Part shown: piece after piece, positions 45,125 through 54,222 of the stretch
Layout: every line of letters starts with the position of its first letter
Position numbering within the stretch: position 1 is the stretch's first letter
NCBI GenBank assembly: GCA_016719295.1
Contig: JADKAF010000001.1
Location: 124,001 to 188,000 of the forward strand
Reading direction: 5' to 3'
Length of the DNA: 64,000 bases
Origin: Planctomycetota bacterium
GTDB taxonomy: Bacteria > Planctomycetota > UBA1135 > JADKAF01
Program-made: the position numbers and the translations under genes
Notes under the pieces: model-generated
What the model was told of the DNA's origin: nothing
Seen by the model: only the letters and a program-made list of their open reading frames with translations
Database searches by the model: none

Positions 45125-45934
45125 ATGCCCAAGGACCGGAAACGGGTCACCACGCAGCGCCTGCAGGAGCTGAAGGTGCGCGGCACGCCGATCACGATGC
45201 TGACGGCGTACGACTACACGAGCGCGCGCATCCTCGACCGCGCCGGTGTCGACGTCCTGCTGGTCGGCGACTCGGCCTCGAACGTGATGGCGGGGCACGA
45301 GACCACGCTGCCGATCACCATGGACCAGATGATCTACCACGCGCAATGCGTGGTGCGCGGCGTCGAGCGCGCGCTCATCGTGGTCGATCTGCCCTTCGGC
45401 TCCTACCAGGGCAACTCGAAGGAAGCTCTCGTCTCGGCGATCCGCGTGATGAAGGAAGCCGGCGCGCATGCGGTGAAGCTCGAGGGCGGCGAAGTCGTCG
45501 TGCAGACGATCCAGCGCATCCTCGACGCCGGCATCCCGGTGATGGGGCACCTCGGCCTCACGCCGCAGCGCATCTACCAGTTCGGCACCTACAAGGTGCG
45601 CGCGCAGGAAGAGGACGAAGCCGAGCGCCTCGTGCGCGACGCCGGTCTCCTCCAGCAGGCAGGCTGCTTCGCCACCGTGCTGGAGAAGATCCCCGCCGCG
45701 CTCGCTTCCCGCGTCACGAAGGAGCTCACGATCCCGACCATCGGCATCGGCGCGGGTCCCGGCTGCGACGGCCAGGTGCTCGTGACGCACGACATGCTCG
45801 GCTTGACGACCGAGTTCCACCCGCGCTTCGTGCGCCGCTACGCCGAGCTCGCCGACATCATCCACGCCGCGGTGGAGCGCTACTGCTCCGACATCCGCTC
45901 GCGCGCCTTCCCCACGGACGACGAAAGCTACTGA
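45125..45934 (+). CDS. panB: 3-methyl-2-oxobutanoate hydroxymethyltransferase PanB
   Basis: A 269-residue PanB, the normal size. Every family block is present: ITMLTAYDYTSARILDRAGVD, LVGDSASNVMAGHETTLPIT with the metal-binding Asp, DLPFGSYQ, HAVKLEGG, VMGHLGLTPQ, VLEKIPAALASRVTKEL with the catalytic Glu and IPTIGIGAGPGCDGQVLV. It adds a hydroxymethyl group from methylene-THF to 2-oxoisovalerate, the first committed step of pantothenate and CoA synthesis. No other pan gene is adjacent. A REP-like double palindrome begins six bases after its TGA. Confidence 0.97.
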   Translation: MPKDRKRVTTQRLQELKVRGTPITMLTAYDYTSARILDRAGVDVLLVGDSASNVMAGHETTLPITMDQMIYHAQCVVRGVERALIVVDLPFGSYQGNSKEALVSAIRVMKEAGAHAVKLEGGEVVVQTIQRILDAGIPVMGHLGLTPQRIYQFGTYKVRAQEEDEAERLVRDAGLLQQAGCFATVLEKIPAALASRVTKELTIPTIGIGAGPGCDGQVLVTHDMLGLTTEFHPRFVRRYAELADIIHAAVERYCSDIRSRAFPTDDESY

Positions 45935-45939
45935 GCTCT

Positions 45940-46022
45940 CCGTCGATCAAGAAGGGGTCAGACCCCTAGGTGATCGACGGCGCCGTCGATCAGTAGGGGT
46001 CTGACCCCTTGTTGATCGACGG
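45940..46022. repeat. REP-like double palindrome D between convergent genes
   Basis: Two arms of about 41 bases, inverted and almost fully complementary, each with the core GGGGTCAGACCCC or its complement flanked by GATCGACGG-type ends. It fills the gap between the panB stop and the convergent stop at 46024. A bidirectional terminator role is plausible. Confidence 0.9.
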
Positions 46023-46023
46023 G

Positions 46024-47967
46024 TCAGAGGGTCTTCTGGACGGTCAGGCGGTTCGAGGAGCGGAAGGGCGGGCCGCCCGGCGTGAGCTCCAGCGCCTGCA
46101 GGTAGAAGGTGAGCACGATGCCCGGGCCGTTGACCGGGAAGGCGAGCGGTGCGGAGCCGCAGCTGGAGCTCGTGCTGCTCCCGATCTGCAGGAGATCCGT
46201 GAAGCTCGTGCCCATGTCGAGCGAGGCGATGCCCGGCAGGATCGAAGGCGCGGTCGTGAACGAGACGAAGCAGTAGTTCGCGCGGCCGGCGGGGCCGCCC
46301 GAGAGGAACGAGTAGGTCTGGCCGGCTTCGGTGGTCGCCGGTCCCGCGAGCCACGGCGTGCTGGCGAGGTTCACCTGCAGGTTCTGCGAATCGGCGCCCA
46401 AACCTCCTTGCAGCTCGACGCGCACGTTCACCGTGCCGCATTCCGCGAGGGCGGGCAGGTCGAACTCGATCGTGCAGTCGTCGAGCACGGCGAACTGGCC
46501 GTCATCGCGCCGCAGCACGACGTTGTTGCCGATCTCGAGGCGCCGAGCTCCCGTGAAGGAGACGCCGCTCAGGCGGATGCGCTGCGGCGTCGCCGACCAG
46601 TTGCTGACCGTGCTCGGCGTGATGGTGCAGATCTTGGGATAGCCCGTCGTGGCGGGCGAGCAGCCACAAGCGCCCGAGCCGTTCGATCCGTCGAGGAAGA
46701 GCACGCCGCTGCCGATCGGATCGAGCCACTGCCCCAGGTTGAACGCTTGATAGAAGAGGTCGAAGCGGCCGTAGAGCGCGGTCTGCTGTCCGCAGGTGAA
46801 GCTCGTGACGCAGCAGGCCGGGCCACGCACGCGCTGCGAGTTGTCGAACACGGGGCCGCCGGAGTTCCCGCCGACCAGCATGCCGGCGGTCCAGCTCATC
46901 GCCCACGAGGTGCCGTTGCTCTGGAGACCGCCGTTCGCGATCGCGATCTGCTTCGGCTCGCCGCCGCCGTGTCCGATGGAGGCGGCCCGCGTGCTTCCCG
47001 TGCTGCGCCGATCCCAACCGGCATAGAAGGGCTGGTAGGTCGCGGGCACGCTGCCGTTCAGCCGGTAGAGCTGCGAGTCGTAGCCGCCGTTCAGCGTCGC
47101 GGAGCTGGCGAGGCGAGAAGCGCCCGACATCGTGCGGCTCGCGTTGCCGGTCGCGAACCCGCAGCTCGGATCTTCGTAGCGGAAGAGGAACACCGCGTTG
47201 GTCATGACGCCGCAGTGCTCGGCGGTGAGCAGATACGGCGTCCCGTCGTGACGCGTGTTGTTGAGCAGCGCGGCCGAGCAGAGCGTCCCGCCGGCGAGCG
47301 TGCGCACGACCGAGCGCTTCGCGATCTGATACGAGGCCCCCTCGGGACAGTTGATGCCGACGCGGCAGGCGCCTTCGGCCTGCGCGGAGAGGCGGTCCCA
47401 GAGCCGCTCGTCGCGGAGGTCGCGGTAGTCGTGGATCAGCTCGCTCACCTGCAGCACCGGGTCACTCGCGGCCCACGGCGCGCGCACGAGCTCGAGCACC
47501 ACCTCGTCTCCGATCACCGGCTCGACGGCGAAGCCGCCGCTCTCGTGGCGATTCGAGCCTTCGTAGGCGCCACAGAGCTCGCGGCGGCCCGCGTCGTAGA
47601 GGAAGAGCTGGCACCCCGCGGGCAACTCGAAGCGATCGAAGACCACGCCGAGCGTGTAGGCGCCGACCGAGCGCAGCGCGAGCCGCGAGACGATCGCTCC
47701 GCTCGCGCCGTCGAAGTCGACGCGCGCGAGCTGCATCACGTCGAGGGAAGTGGGGATGACCTCGCCGTAGCGCAGCGGCCAGTGGTTCCTCTGCTCGTCC
47801 TCGATCCGCAGCCGGGAGACCTGCAGCGCCGGGAGATCGAAGCGCGGGATCGCGCGCGGGAATCCGAGTCGATCGGCGAGCGGCTCGCCGACATGGCGCA
47901 CCTGGGCTCCGGCAACCGCGGCGAGGATCGCGCCGCAGAGCGACGCGAGGACGAAGGAACGAGGCAT
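46024..47967 (-). CDS. Secreted trypsin-like serine protease, lysyl endopeptidase-like
   Basis: A 647-residue secreted protein with a Sec signal (MPRSFVLASLCGAILAAVAGA). The middle is a chymotrypsin-fold protease like Achromobacter lysyl endopeptidase: NCPEGASYQIAKRSVVRTLA, then the catalytic His in YLLTAEHCG (about residue 250), Asp in GGYDSQLYRL (about 297) and Ser in GGNSGGPVFD (about 368), and paired cysteines around them. A front domain of ~190 residues precedes it. After ~430 there is an IPT-like strand region and a final module with LQALELTPGGPP similar to other secreted proteins nearby. The three catalytic residues are present, so it should be active. Lys specificity is only suggested. 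Confidence 0.87.
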   Translation of the reverse strand: MPRSFVLASLCGAILAAVAGAQVRHVGEPLADRLGFPRAIPRFDLPALQVSRLRIEDEQRNHWPLRYGEVIPTSLDVMQLARVDFDGASGAIVSRLALRSVGAYTLGVVFDRFELPAGCQLFLYDAGRRELCGAYEGSNRHESGGFAVEPVIGDEVVLELVRAPWAASDPVLQVSELIHDYRDLRDERLWDRLSAQAEGACRVGINCPEGASYQIAKRSVVRTLAGGTLCSAALLNNTRHDGTPYLLTAEHCGVMTNAVFLFRYEDPSCGFATGNASRTMSGASRLASSATLNGGYDSQLYRLNGSVPATYQPFYAGWDRRSTGSTRAASIGHGGGEPKQIAIANGGLQSNGTSWAMSWTAGMLVGGNSGGPVFDNSQRVRGPACCVTSFTCGQQTALYGRFDLFYQAFNLGQWLDPIGSGVLFLDGSNGSGACGCSPATTGYPKICTITPSTVSNWSATPQRIRLSGVSFTGARRLEIGNNVVLRRDDGQFAVLDDCTIEFDLPALAECGTVNVRVELQGGLGADSQNLQVNLASTPWLAGPATTEAGQTYSFLSGGPAGRANYCFVSFTTAPSILPGIASLDMGTSFTDLLQIGSSTSSSCGSAPLAFPVNGPGIVLTFYLQALELTPGGPPFRSSNRLTVQKTL

Positions 47968-48018
47968 GAGCTGGTCCGGGACGAGGGGCCGGGTGGGGGG
48001 GAGCCGTTCAGGATGGGC

Positions 48019-50565
48019 TCAGAAGACGAAGCGCCGCCAGCTCGAGATCCCCGAAATCACGCCCGTCGGCGGATCGATCGCGAACGCCGCCAGGTGGAAC
48101 GCGAAGCCCTGCAGCAGCGGATCCGCCGGCGGGTTCACGGCGAGCGTCGCGCGGCCGAACGCGTCCAGCGTGCCGAAGGCCTGCGGGAACACGGGGCTTC
48201 CCGGGAGCAGCGAGAGCTCGAAGAGCGGGTCGTAGTTGAGCGGGATCGCGCGCCCGTCGCCGAGCGGGATGCCCGGGAGGGAACCCAAGCTCGCCGCGCA
48301 GAGATAGAGGTCGCCCGCGCTGCTCGGCAGGTCGACGCGCAGCGTCATCGTCTGGCCAGGCACGAACGGCGTCAGCGGATCGAGGCCGAGAGGACAGAGG
48401 AGCTGGAGCGCGCGCTCGGCGAGCTGCACGCGCAGCGACGCATCGACCAATGCCTCGAGTGGGAAGCCCAGGCCGAGCACGCGGCCGTCGGAGCGCAGCA
48501 CGGCCGCGCCGAGGCCGTTCGCATACGTGAGCACGATCTGTCCGTTGCTGCCCGGCGCGGGTCCCACGACATCGGGATAGTCGACGTCGTAGATCCCGGC
48601 GCTGCCGTCGTCGAAGCGCAGCGCGGGCAACGGAGCGAGAGGCCCGCTGGCGCGCGGCGTCGTCTGGTAGACCCCGGCATCGTCGAGGAGGTAGTTCTGC
48701 CCGAGCACGTTCTCGTAGAACGCGCGGTCGCTCGCCGAGCCTTGGCTGTCCAAGTCCCAGCCGACCTCGGCGCCGGTGAAGAAGAGGCGCCCTCCGCCGT
48801 TCAGGTAGAACGCGACCAGCGCTTGCTCGGTGGCCGAGAAGGTCTCGTCGGCGGTCGATTCCTCGCCGAGGATCCACGCGACGCAGCGATAGGGCGGGAG
48901 CGAGACGAGCAGCGAGCTCACCGCCTCGTTGGTCGCGCCGTCGAAGGCGAAGCCCGCGCTCGCGATCGCGCTCGCGGCTCCGCCGTGCGAAGGCAGCCAC
49001 GCGCGCGGATTCTCGAGCTCCTTCACGTAGCGGTCGCGGCGGTCGAAGCCGTCGACGAGCAGCAGCGGCGCGATCCCGCTCGCGGCCACGCAGCCGCCGA
49101 CGGGAGTCGACTCGGGGCCAAAGCCGCCGGCGTTCACGGCGGCGACGCGCGCGTAGCGCACGCTGCCGTGACCCAGCGCCGGAAGGTCGAAGCTCGTGCC
49201 GGAGACCGCGAGCGGCTCGCTCCACGCGAAGCCGTCGGTGGAGACGCGCACGCGATAGCCCAAAGCGCCCGAGACGGGGCTCCACAGCACGCGCAATCCA
49301 CCCGCGCCGTCATTGCGACACGCGAGCGCCGTCGGCGGATCGAGCACCCACGGCGTCCCCGGCGCGAGATAGGTGTGGATCGCGCGGTAGATCGCTCGCC
49401 CCGCGATGCGGCGGAACTCCGGATGATGGATCGCCTCGATGTCGCCGCCGAGATCGTCGTGGAACGCGAGCTCGAGCAAGCAGCCTGGCATCGTGCTCAG
49501 CAAGCGCAGCTCGCCGAAGTTCGCGCTGAGTCGCCCGCGATCGATCCACGCGGGATCCCAGAGCTGGCGGAGGTCCTGCACGACGCGCGCCTGCAGCGCG
49601 TTCTGAAAGCTCACCGAGCCCGCGGTGGGCGCCGTGTCGTGGATGTAGGAGCTCGTGCCGCTGCCGCCGCCGGCGTTCGTGTGCAGCGAGAAGTAGAGAT
49701 CCGCACCCCACCACTCCGCGTAGCGCGGGCGGCAGGTCACATCGTCGTCGTTGTCCTGGCCGCCGGAGACCGAGTCCCAGACCGTGCTCGGCGCGCCGAA
49801 GTACTGCGCGTGATAGCGCGAGGACTCGAGCCATCGCGCGCGACCAGAGGGGAGCGCGCCGCGCACGATCGAGCCCACGCCGTCGCCGATCTTCACCGCG
49901 TCGGCGATCACGACGCTGCCGCTCGAGCTCTGGTTGGTGAAGCGCACGACCGCGGGGAAGCCCGCGCGGAAATCGAACTCGCCGACGAAGACCCAGCGCG
50001 AGCCGTCGCGCGTCTGGTCCACTAAGCGCACGGCGCTTCCACCCGCATGGTCGATCTCGAGGCGCGCGCTCGTCGAGCGATTGGCGCCCGAGCGGAAGTG
50101 CACGTAGACGGGGTAGCGATCGGAGCGCGTCATCGTCGCGCGGAAGCTCGCCGTCGCGGTCGTGCTCGGGCTGGTGTTCGCGTAGCGATAGCTCCCGCCG
50201 TTCCAGCCGCTCGACGCCGAGGTGAACCACGCGCCCGTTTCGGTGTACGCCGGAGCTCCTTGGTCGTTGTCGACGAGGCGCTCTTCGAGCGTGCGCGTGC
50301 GCGCTCGGCAGGAGATCACGTTCGCGCCGGCGCCCTCGAGATAGGGCAGCACGTGGTCGAACATGATCTCGTTCGTGTGCACGTCCTCGATCAGGCCATC
50401 GATCACGCCGCGCTGCGTCGTCCAGCCGAGCGAAGAATGCCAGTAGTAGCCGTGGCCAGGAGAGACCACGATGCGCCGGCCGGCGAGCGCCTGCGCACCG
50501 AGCGACGCGGGCAGGGCGGCCAGGGCCAGAGCGAGAGCGACGACGGAGGAGCGGCGGATCGACAT
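48019..50565 (-). CDS. Secreted N-acetylmuramoyl-L-alanine amidase with golvesin-like domain
   Basis: An 848-residue secreted protein. After the signal peptide (VVALALALAALPASLGAQ) comes RRIVVSPGHGYYW with zinc ligand His38. A golvesin-like beta domain is inserted at about 95-215 (YPVYVHFRSGANRSTSARLEI, WVFVGEFDFRAG). The amidase then resumes with WGADLYFSLHTNAGGG (~293) and LLELAFHDD (~363), giving the His/Glu set of amidase_3. An fn3-like domain at ~425-510, a GAT-like flavodoxin fold part (VAWILGEESTADETF) and the shared C-terminal module close the protein. It should cut peptidoglycan outside the cell. The ATG at 50565 begins at the signal peptide. Confidence 0.83.
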   Translation of the reverse strand: MSIRRSSVVALALALAALPASLGAQALAGRRIVVSPGHGYYWHSSLGWTTQRGVIDGLIEDVHTNEIMFDHVLPYLEGAGANVISCRARTRTLEERLVDNDQGAPAYTETGAWFTSASSGWNGGSYRYANTSPSTTATASFRATMTRSDRYPVYVHFRSGANRSTSARLEIDHAGGSAVRLVDQTRDGSRWVFVGEFDFRAGFPAVVRFTNQSSSGSVVIADAVKIGDGVGSIVRGALPSGRARWLESSRYHAQYFGAPSTVWDSVSGGQDNDDDVTCRPRYAEWWGADLYFSLHTNAGGGSGTSSYIHDTAPTAGSVSFQNALQARVVQDLRQLWDPAWIDRGRLSANFGELRLLSTMPGCLLELAFHDDLGGDIEAIHHPEFRRIAGRAIYRAIHTYLAPGTPWVLDPPTALACRNDGAGGLRVLWSPVSGALGYRVRVSTDGFAWSEPLAVSGTSFDLPALGHGSVRYARVAAVNAGGFGPESTPVGGCVAASGIAPLLLVDGFDRRDRYVKELENPRAWLPSHGGAASAIASAGFAFDGATNEAVSSLLVSLPPYRCVAWILGEESTADETFSATEQALVAFYLNGGGRLFFTGAEVGWDLDSQGSASDRAFYENVLGQNYLLDDAGVYQTTPRASGPLAPLPALRFDDGSAGIYDVDYPDVVGPAPGSNGQIVLTYANGLGAAVLRSDGRVLGLGFPLEALVDASLRVQLAERALQLLCPLGLDPLTPFVPGQTMTLRVDLPSSAGDLYLCAASLGSLPGIPLGDGRAIPLNYDPLFELSLLPGSPVFPQAFGTLDAFGRATLAVNPPADPLLQGFAFHLAAFAIDPPTGVISGISSWRRFVF

Positions 50566-50743
50566 GGGCGGCGAGGTCGCACGAGCGCGGCGCAGCGGGG
50601 ACGTGGTGGGGCCGGCGAGCGCCCGGGGGGACGGCAGCTCGTGCTCCAGTCTGGCACGGGCCGCTGCCCGATCAAGGTGGGGGGAGAGGCGGGGCTCTAT
50701 TTTTGCGCTTTCGTAGATCGGCACGGCGCCGCCAGCGGCCGGA

Positions 50744-51661
50744 TCAGCTCGGGCGGTGGCGCGTGCGCAGGGGTGCCGTGCCCTTCGGCACGCAGAGCCG
50801 GAGCAGCGCCTGCGCCGCCGGCGAGAGCGTGATGCCGCTGCGGTGCACGAGGTAGAAGGAGCGCTTCTTCGAGACGCCGGGGATCTCGACCAGATAGCCG
50901 CGATCGAGATCGGCGGCGGCGGCGAGGCGCGAGACGAAGGTGGTGCCGAGGCTCGCGCGCGCGGCCTGGCACAGCGCCTCGTTGCCGCGGATCTCGAGCA
51001 CGCAGTCGAGAGCTTCGGGGTCGATGCCCTTCTCGCGCAGCATCTCGACCGCCGCGCTGCGCGTGCCGGAGCCGGGCTCGCGCAGGATGATCGGCAGCTT
51101 CTTCGGTTCGCGCTCCTTCGCGAGCGCGGGCGAGCAGACCCAGAGGATCTCGTCCTGGCCGATCGGATAGGCGACGACATCCGGAGCCGCGACCGCCGCT
51201 CCGATGACGGCGAGCTCGACCTCTTCGGCGCGCAGCGCGGCGAGCGCCTCCTCCGAATCGAGCAGGTGCAGATCGATGCGGACGCCGGGCAGCTCGCGCC
51301 GCAGCTCCGAGAGCTGCTTCGGCAGGAGATAGGTCCCCGGGATCGACGAGGCCGCGACGCGCAGCACGCCGTGCGGGCGAGCGAGGAAGTCGCGCAGCGC
51401 CTTCCTCGTCTCCTCCTCGAGCCGCAGCAGGCGGCGCGCGCGAGGGAGCAGCAGCTCGCCCGCCGGCGTCAAGCGCGAGGCGCGAGCGCCGCGGTCGAAG
51501 AGCCTCGTGCCCAGGATCTCCTCGAGCAGCATCACGCGCGAGCTGATCAGCGACTGGCTCGTGTCGAGGCGGCGGGCCGCGCCGGTGAACGAGCGCTCCT
51601 CGGCGACGCAGACGAAAGCCTCTAGCTCGCGCGGCGCGAGCTGCTGGTCGATCGAGCTCAT
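50744..51661 (-). CDS. LysR family transcriptional regulator, coupled to the ABC transporter
   Basis: A 305-residue LysR-type regulator. The winged HTH at residues ~8-67 reads RELEAFVCVAEERSFTGAARRLDTSQSLISSRV and LLEEILGTRLFDRGARASRLT. The periplasmic-binding-like effector domain fills residues ~90-295 (GVLRVAASSIPGTYLLPKQLSE, ELAVIGAAVAAPD). Its ATG overlaps the stop of the second permease gene (ATGA), so it is the last gene of the PhnDCEE-type operon. This placement differs from the usual divergent LysR; it suggests autoregulation of the transporter operon. Inducer unknown; sulfur or phosphorus oxyanions are reasonable guesses. Confidence 0.92.
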   Translation of the reverse strand: MSSIDQQLAPRELEAFVCVAEERSFTGAARRLDTSQSLISSRVMLLEEILGTRLFDRGARASRLTPAGELLLPRARRLLRLEEETRKALRDFLARPHGVLRVAASSIPGTYLLPKQLSELRRELPGVRIDLHLLDSEEALAALRAEEVELAVIGAAVAAPDVVAYPIGQDEILWVCSPALAKEREPKKLPIILREPGSGTRSAAVEMLREKGIDPEALDCVLEIRGNEALCQAARASLGTTFVSRLAAAADLDRGYLVEIPGVSKKRSFYLVHRSGITLSPAAQALLRLCVPKGTAPLRTRHRPS

Positions 51662-52596
51662 GTGCAGTTCCCTCGGCGCGCGACGGAGAGGCGCGCGCGG
51701 ATCCAAGTGGAGAAGAGATCGCCGGCCAGCACGAGCAGCGCGCTGCAGGCGATGAAGAAGAGCATCTCGTCGTAGAAGAGCCGGGCACGCGCCTGCGCGA
51801 GGCCGTAGCCCAGCGAGGGCAAGGCCACCATGCCGAGCACGGTGGCTTCGCGGAGGCAGGTCTCGCCGCGGTAGAAGAGCAGCAGCACGAAGCGCGACGC
51901 GGCCACGGGAAGGAGCAGCAGCAGCGCGATCTGCGTGCGCGTGGCACCGCTCGCGCGCAGCGCCGCGGCGGGGCGCGGCGGCAGGTCCTCCGCGAGCTCC
52001 GCGCCGAGGCGACCGAGGATCCCCGCGTTGTGCAGCGCGAGGCCGAGCACGAGCGCCCAAGCGAGCGGTCCGAGCAGCGCGACGGCGAGGAACGCGAGCA
52101 CGTACTCGGGCGTCGCGCGGAGCAGGAGCAGCAGCGCGCGCACGAGCCTCTGCGCGAGGCCCCAGGTCGCGCGTCGCACGCGGCTCGCGGGCCGCGGATC
52201 GTCGACGTAGGGCTCCGCGCACGCGAGAGTCCGCGCGGCGAGGAAGCTCGCCGGGAGCGCGAGGAGTGCGGCGAGCGCGGTGGCGGCGATGGCGAGCGCC
52301 AGCGTGGTGGCGGTGGCGGCGGCGCCGCTCGTGCTCCAGCGCTCGGCGATCCACGCGCCGAGCTCCCCGAGCTCGAGCGGACGGTCGCGCAAGGCGTGCG
52401 GCACGAGCTCGTGAGCGAAGCGCGCGAGCTCTGCCAGGCGGCCGCCCGCGGTGGGGGCGCTCGAGGCGAAGTCGCCCGTGGTCCACGCGAGCACGGCGAG
52501 CAGCGCGAGCGCGAGTGCGCTCCCGTGCAGGAGGCCTGCGCGCGGCCGCTGCTTGCGCAGCGCGGCGATGCGTTCCCAGCGCGCGAGCTCGCTCAT
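51658..52596 (-). CDS. PhnE-type ABC permease 2
   Basis: A 312-residue membrane protein with about six to seven hydrophobic stretches. The EAA-like permease loop reads LRASGATRTQIALLLLLPVA at residues ~225-245. PhnE-like pieces include TTLALAIAATALAALLALPA and LREATVLGMVALPSLGY, which matches the family's GIGAGGIG-type end only loosely. The start ATG overlaps the stop of permease 1 (ATGA), and its stop overlaps the LysR ATG. Two permease genes in a row with one ATPase and one binding protein is the standard PhnCDE1E2 plan. Confidence 0.87.
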   Translation of the reverse strand: MSELARWERIAALRKQRPRAGLLHGSALALALLAVLAWTTGDFASSAPTAGGRLAELARFAHELVPHALRDRPLELGELGAWIAERWSTSGAAATATTLALAIAATALAALLALPASFLAARTLACAEPYVDDPRPASRVRRATWGLAQRLVRALLLLLRATPEYVLAFLAVALLGPLAWALVLGLALHNAGILGRLGAELAEDLPPRPAAALRASGATRTQIALLLLLPVAASRFVLLLFYRGETCLREATVLGMVALPSLGYGLAQARARLFYDEMLFFIACSALLVLAGDLFSTWIRARLSVARRGNCT

Positions 52597-53453
52597 GCGA
52601 CGAGCCTCCTCCTCAGCGCGCTGCTCCAACGCTCGGCGAGCAGCACGAGCAGCAGCAGCGCGTAGAGATAGGTCCAGAGCTCCCGCAGATGCTGGTTCTC
52701 GAAGGCCTGCGCGATCAGGAGGCCGAGCGTCGGATAGCCGAAGAAGCCGAGCACCGCGGCCGAGCGCAGGGCGCACTCGAAGCGGTAGAACGCGTACGCC
52801 GTGAGATCCGGCAGCGCCGTGGGGAGGCGGGCCGCCAGGAACGCTTGCACGCGCGAGGCACCCGTCTCTTCGAGCGCGCGCACGGCGCGCTCGTCCGCTT
52901 CGTCGAGGAGCTCGGAGAAGACTTTCGCGAGCGTTCCCGCGTACGGCAACGCGAGCGCGCACGCGGCGGCCAGCGGGCTCGCGCCGAGCGCGGCGAGGAA
53001 GAGCGCCGCCCAGAGCAGCTCGTGCACCGAGCGCAGCGCGGCGGCGAGGCTGCGTGCGCCGAGCCAGAGTGCGCGCGCCGCGAGCGCGCGCGGGTCATGC
53101 TTCTCCGCGCGCCAGGTGCTGCGCGCGCAGAGGATGCCGAGCGGCGCGCCGAAGCAGAGCGCGAGCGAGAGCCCCGCGAGCGCGAAGCTCGCCGTCGAGC
53201 GCAGACCTTCCAGAACCTTCTGCCAGAGCGGTGGTGTTCCCGCGGGCACGGCGCTTTCGTAGTCGAGCGCGGGACAGAGCGCCGCGGCGAGGAAGCGCCC
53301 GAGGAGCCCGTGCTCCGCCTGAAGCAGCGCGGCGCTCGTGCGGAAGAGCCCGAGGTGTGCCGCGGCGAGGAGCGCCGTCGCGATCAGGGCCACGCCGAGG
53401 ATCTTCGCGGGGGCAGGCGCGCGACCGCGCGCCGAGATCGGAGCGTCACGCAT
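52593..53453 (-). CDS. PhnE-type ABC permease 1
   Basis: A 286-residue membrane protein with about six hydrophobic segments (LGVALIATALLAAAHLGLF, ASFALAGLSLALCFGAPLGIL, LLWAALFLAALGASPLAAAC). The EAA loop is LEETGASRVQAFLAARLPTA at ~190-210, followed by YRFECALRSAAVLGFFGYPT, close to the PhnE family pattern. The ATG at 53453 overlaps the ATPase stop by eight bases; the 16 codons before it in the open frame lie in the ATPase gene. Pairs with permease 2 to form the pore. Confidence 0.88.
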   Translation of the reverse strand: MRDAPISARGRAPAPAKILGVALIATALLAAAHLGLFRTSAALLQAEHGLLGRFLAAALCPALDYESAVPAGTPPLWQKVLEGLRSTASFALAGLSLALCFGAPLGILCARSTWRAEKHDPRALAARALWLGARSLAAALRSVHELLWAALFLAALGASPLAAACALALPYAGTLAKVFSELLDEADERAVRALEETGASRVQAFLAARLPTALPDLTAYAFYRFECALRSAAVLGFFGYPTLGLLIAQAFENQHLRELWTYLYALLLLVLLAERWSSALRRRLVA

Positions 53454-54222
53454 GGCCGGCGGCGTGCTCCAGGCGGTAGAGCTCGTCCAGGAGCGCGGCA
53501 TCGACGCGCTCGCTCGCGCGATCGAAGGCGATGCGTCCGGCGCGCAGCCCGATCAAGCGGGGGAAGAGCTCGCGCGCGAGCTCGACGTGGTGGAGGCTCG
53601 CGATCAGCGTGAGCCCGCGCTCGCGCGCGAGCTCGAGCAGCAGCTCGAGCACGGCGCGGCCGCGAGCGGGATCGACGTTCGCGATCGGCTCGTCGACGAG
53701 CAGCGCCTCCGGCTCCTGCGCGAGCGCACGCGCGATGGCGACGCGCTGGCGCTCGCCCCCGGAGAGCTGCTCGATCGGGCGATAGAGCAGCTCCGCGATG
53801 CCGAGTCGCTCGAGGAGCGCGTGCGCGCGCAGCAGCTCCGCGCGCGGCGGAAAGAGCAGCAGCCGCAGCGCGTGCAGCGCTCCGCCGCGCGCGAGGCGCC
53901 CGCAGAGCACGTTGTGCAGGACGCTCGTTCCGGGCACGAGAGCGAGGTCCTGCGGGACGCTCCCGAACGCGGCGCGCTGCGCTCGCAGCGAGCGACCGCG
54001 CAGCTCGGTGGCCGCGACGCCATGCACGCGCAGCGTTCCCGCGCTCGGCCGCAGCGCGAGCCCGAGGGTCCGCAGCAAGGTCGTCTTGCCGGCGCCGCTG
54101 GGGCCGACGATCGCCAGGACCGCGCCGCGCTCGAGCGCGAGCTCCGGCACGCGCAGCACCTCGCGCGCGCGGAAGCGCACGGCCAAGTCGCGGAGCTCGA
54201 AGTGCGCGGCTCGCTCGCTCAT
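53446..54222 (-). CDS. PhnC-like ABC transporter ATP-binding protein
   Basis: A 258-residue ABC ATPase. Walker A VGPSGAGKTTLLR is at about residues 39-51, the Q-loop region FGSVPQDLALVPGTSVLHNVLCG contains the PhnC-typical VPGTSVLHNVL, the signature is LSGGERQRVAIARAL and Walker B LLVDEPIANVDPA, with switch His in LIASLHHVELA. These match PhnC, the ATPase of phosphonate-type importers. The ATG at 54222 overlaps the stop of the binding-protein gene. The transporter would take up a small oxyanion or organophosphonate. Confidence 0.92.
   Translation of the reverse strand: MSERAAHFELRDLAVRFRAREVLRVPELALERGAVLAIVGPSGAGKTTLLRTLGLALRPSAGTLRVHGVAATELRGRSLRAQRAAFGSVPQDLALVPGTSVLHNVLCGRLARGGALHALRLLLFPPRAELLRAHALLERLGIAELLYRPIEQLSGGERQRVAIARALAQEPEALLVDEPIANVDPARGRAVLELLLELARERGLTLIASLHHVELARELFPRLIGLRAGRIAFDRASERVDAALLDELYRLEHAAGHA

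Noticed and set aside
46009..50025. Open frame of about 1338 codons opposite the protease and amidase
   Set aside because: Composition is Ala/Arg/Glu shadow without motifs; both opposite genes have signal peptides and catalytic motifs.
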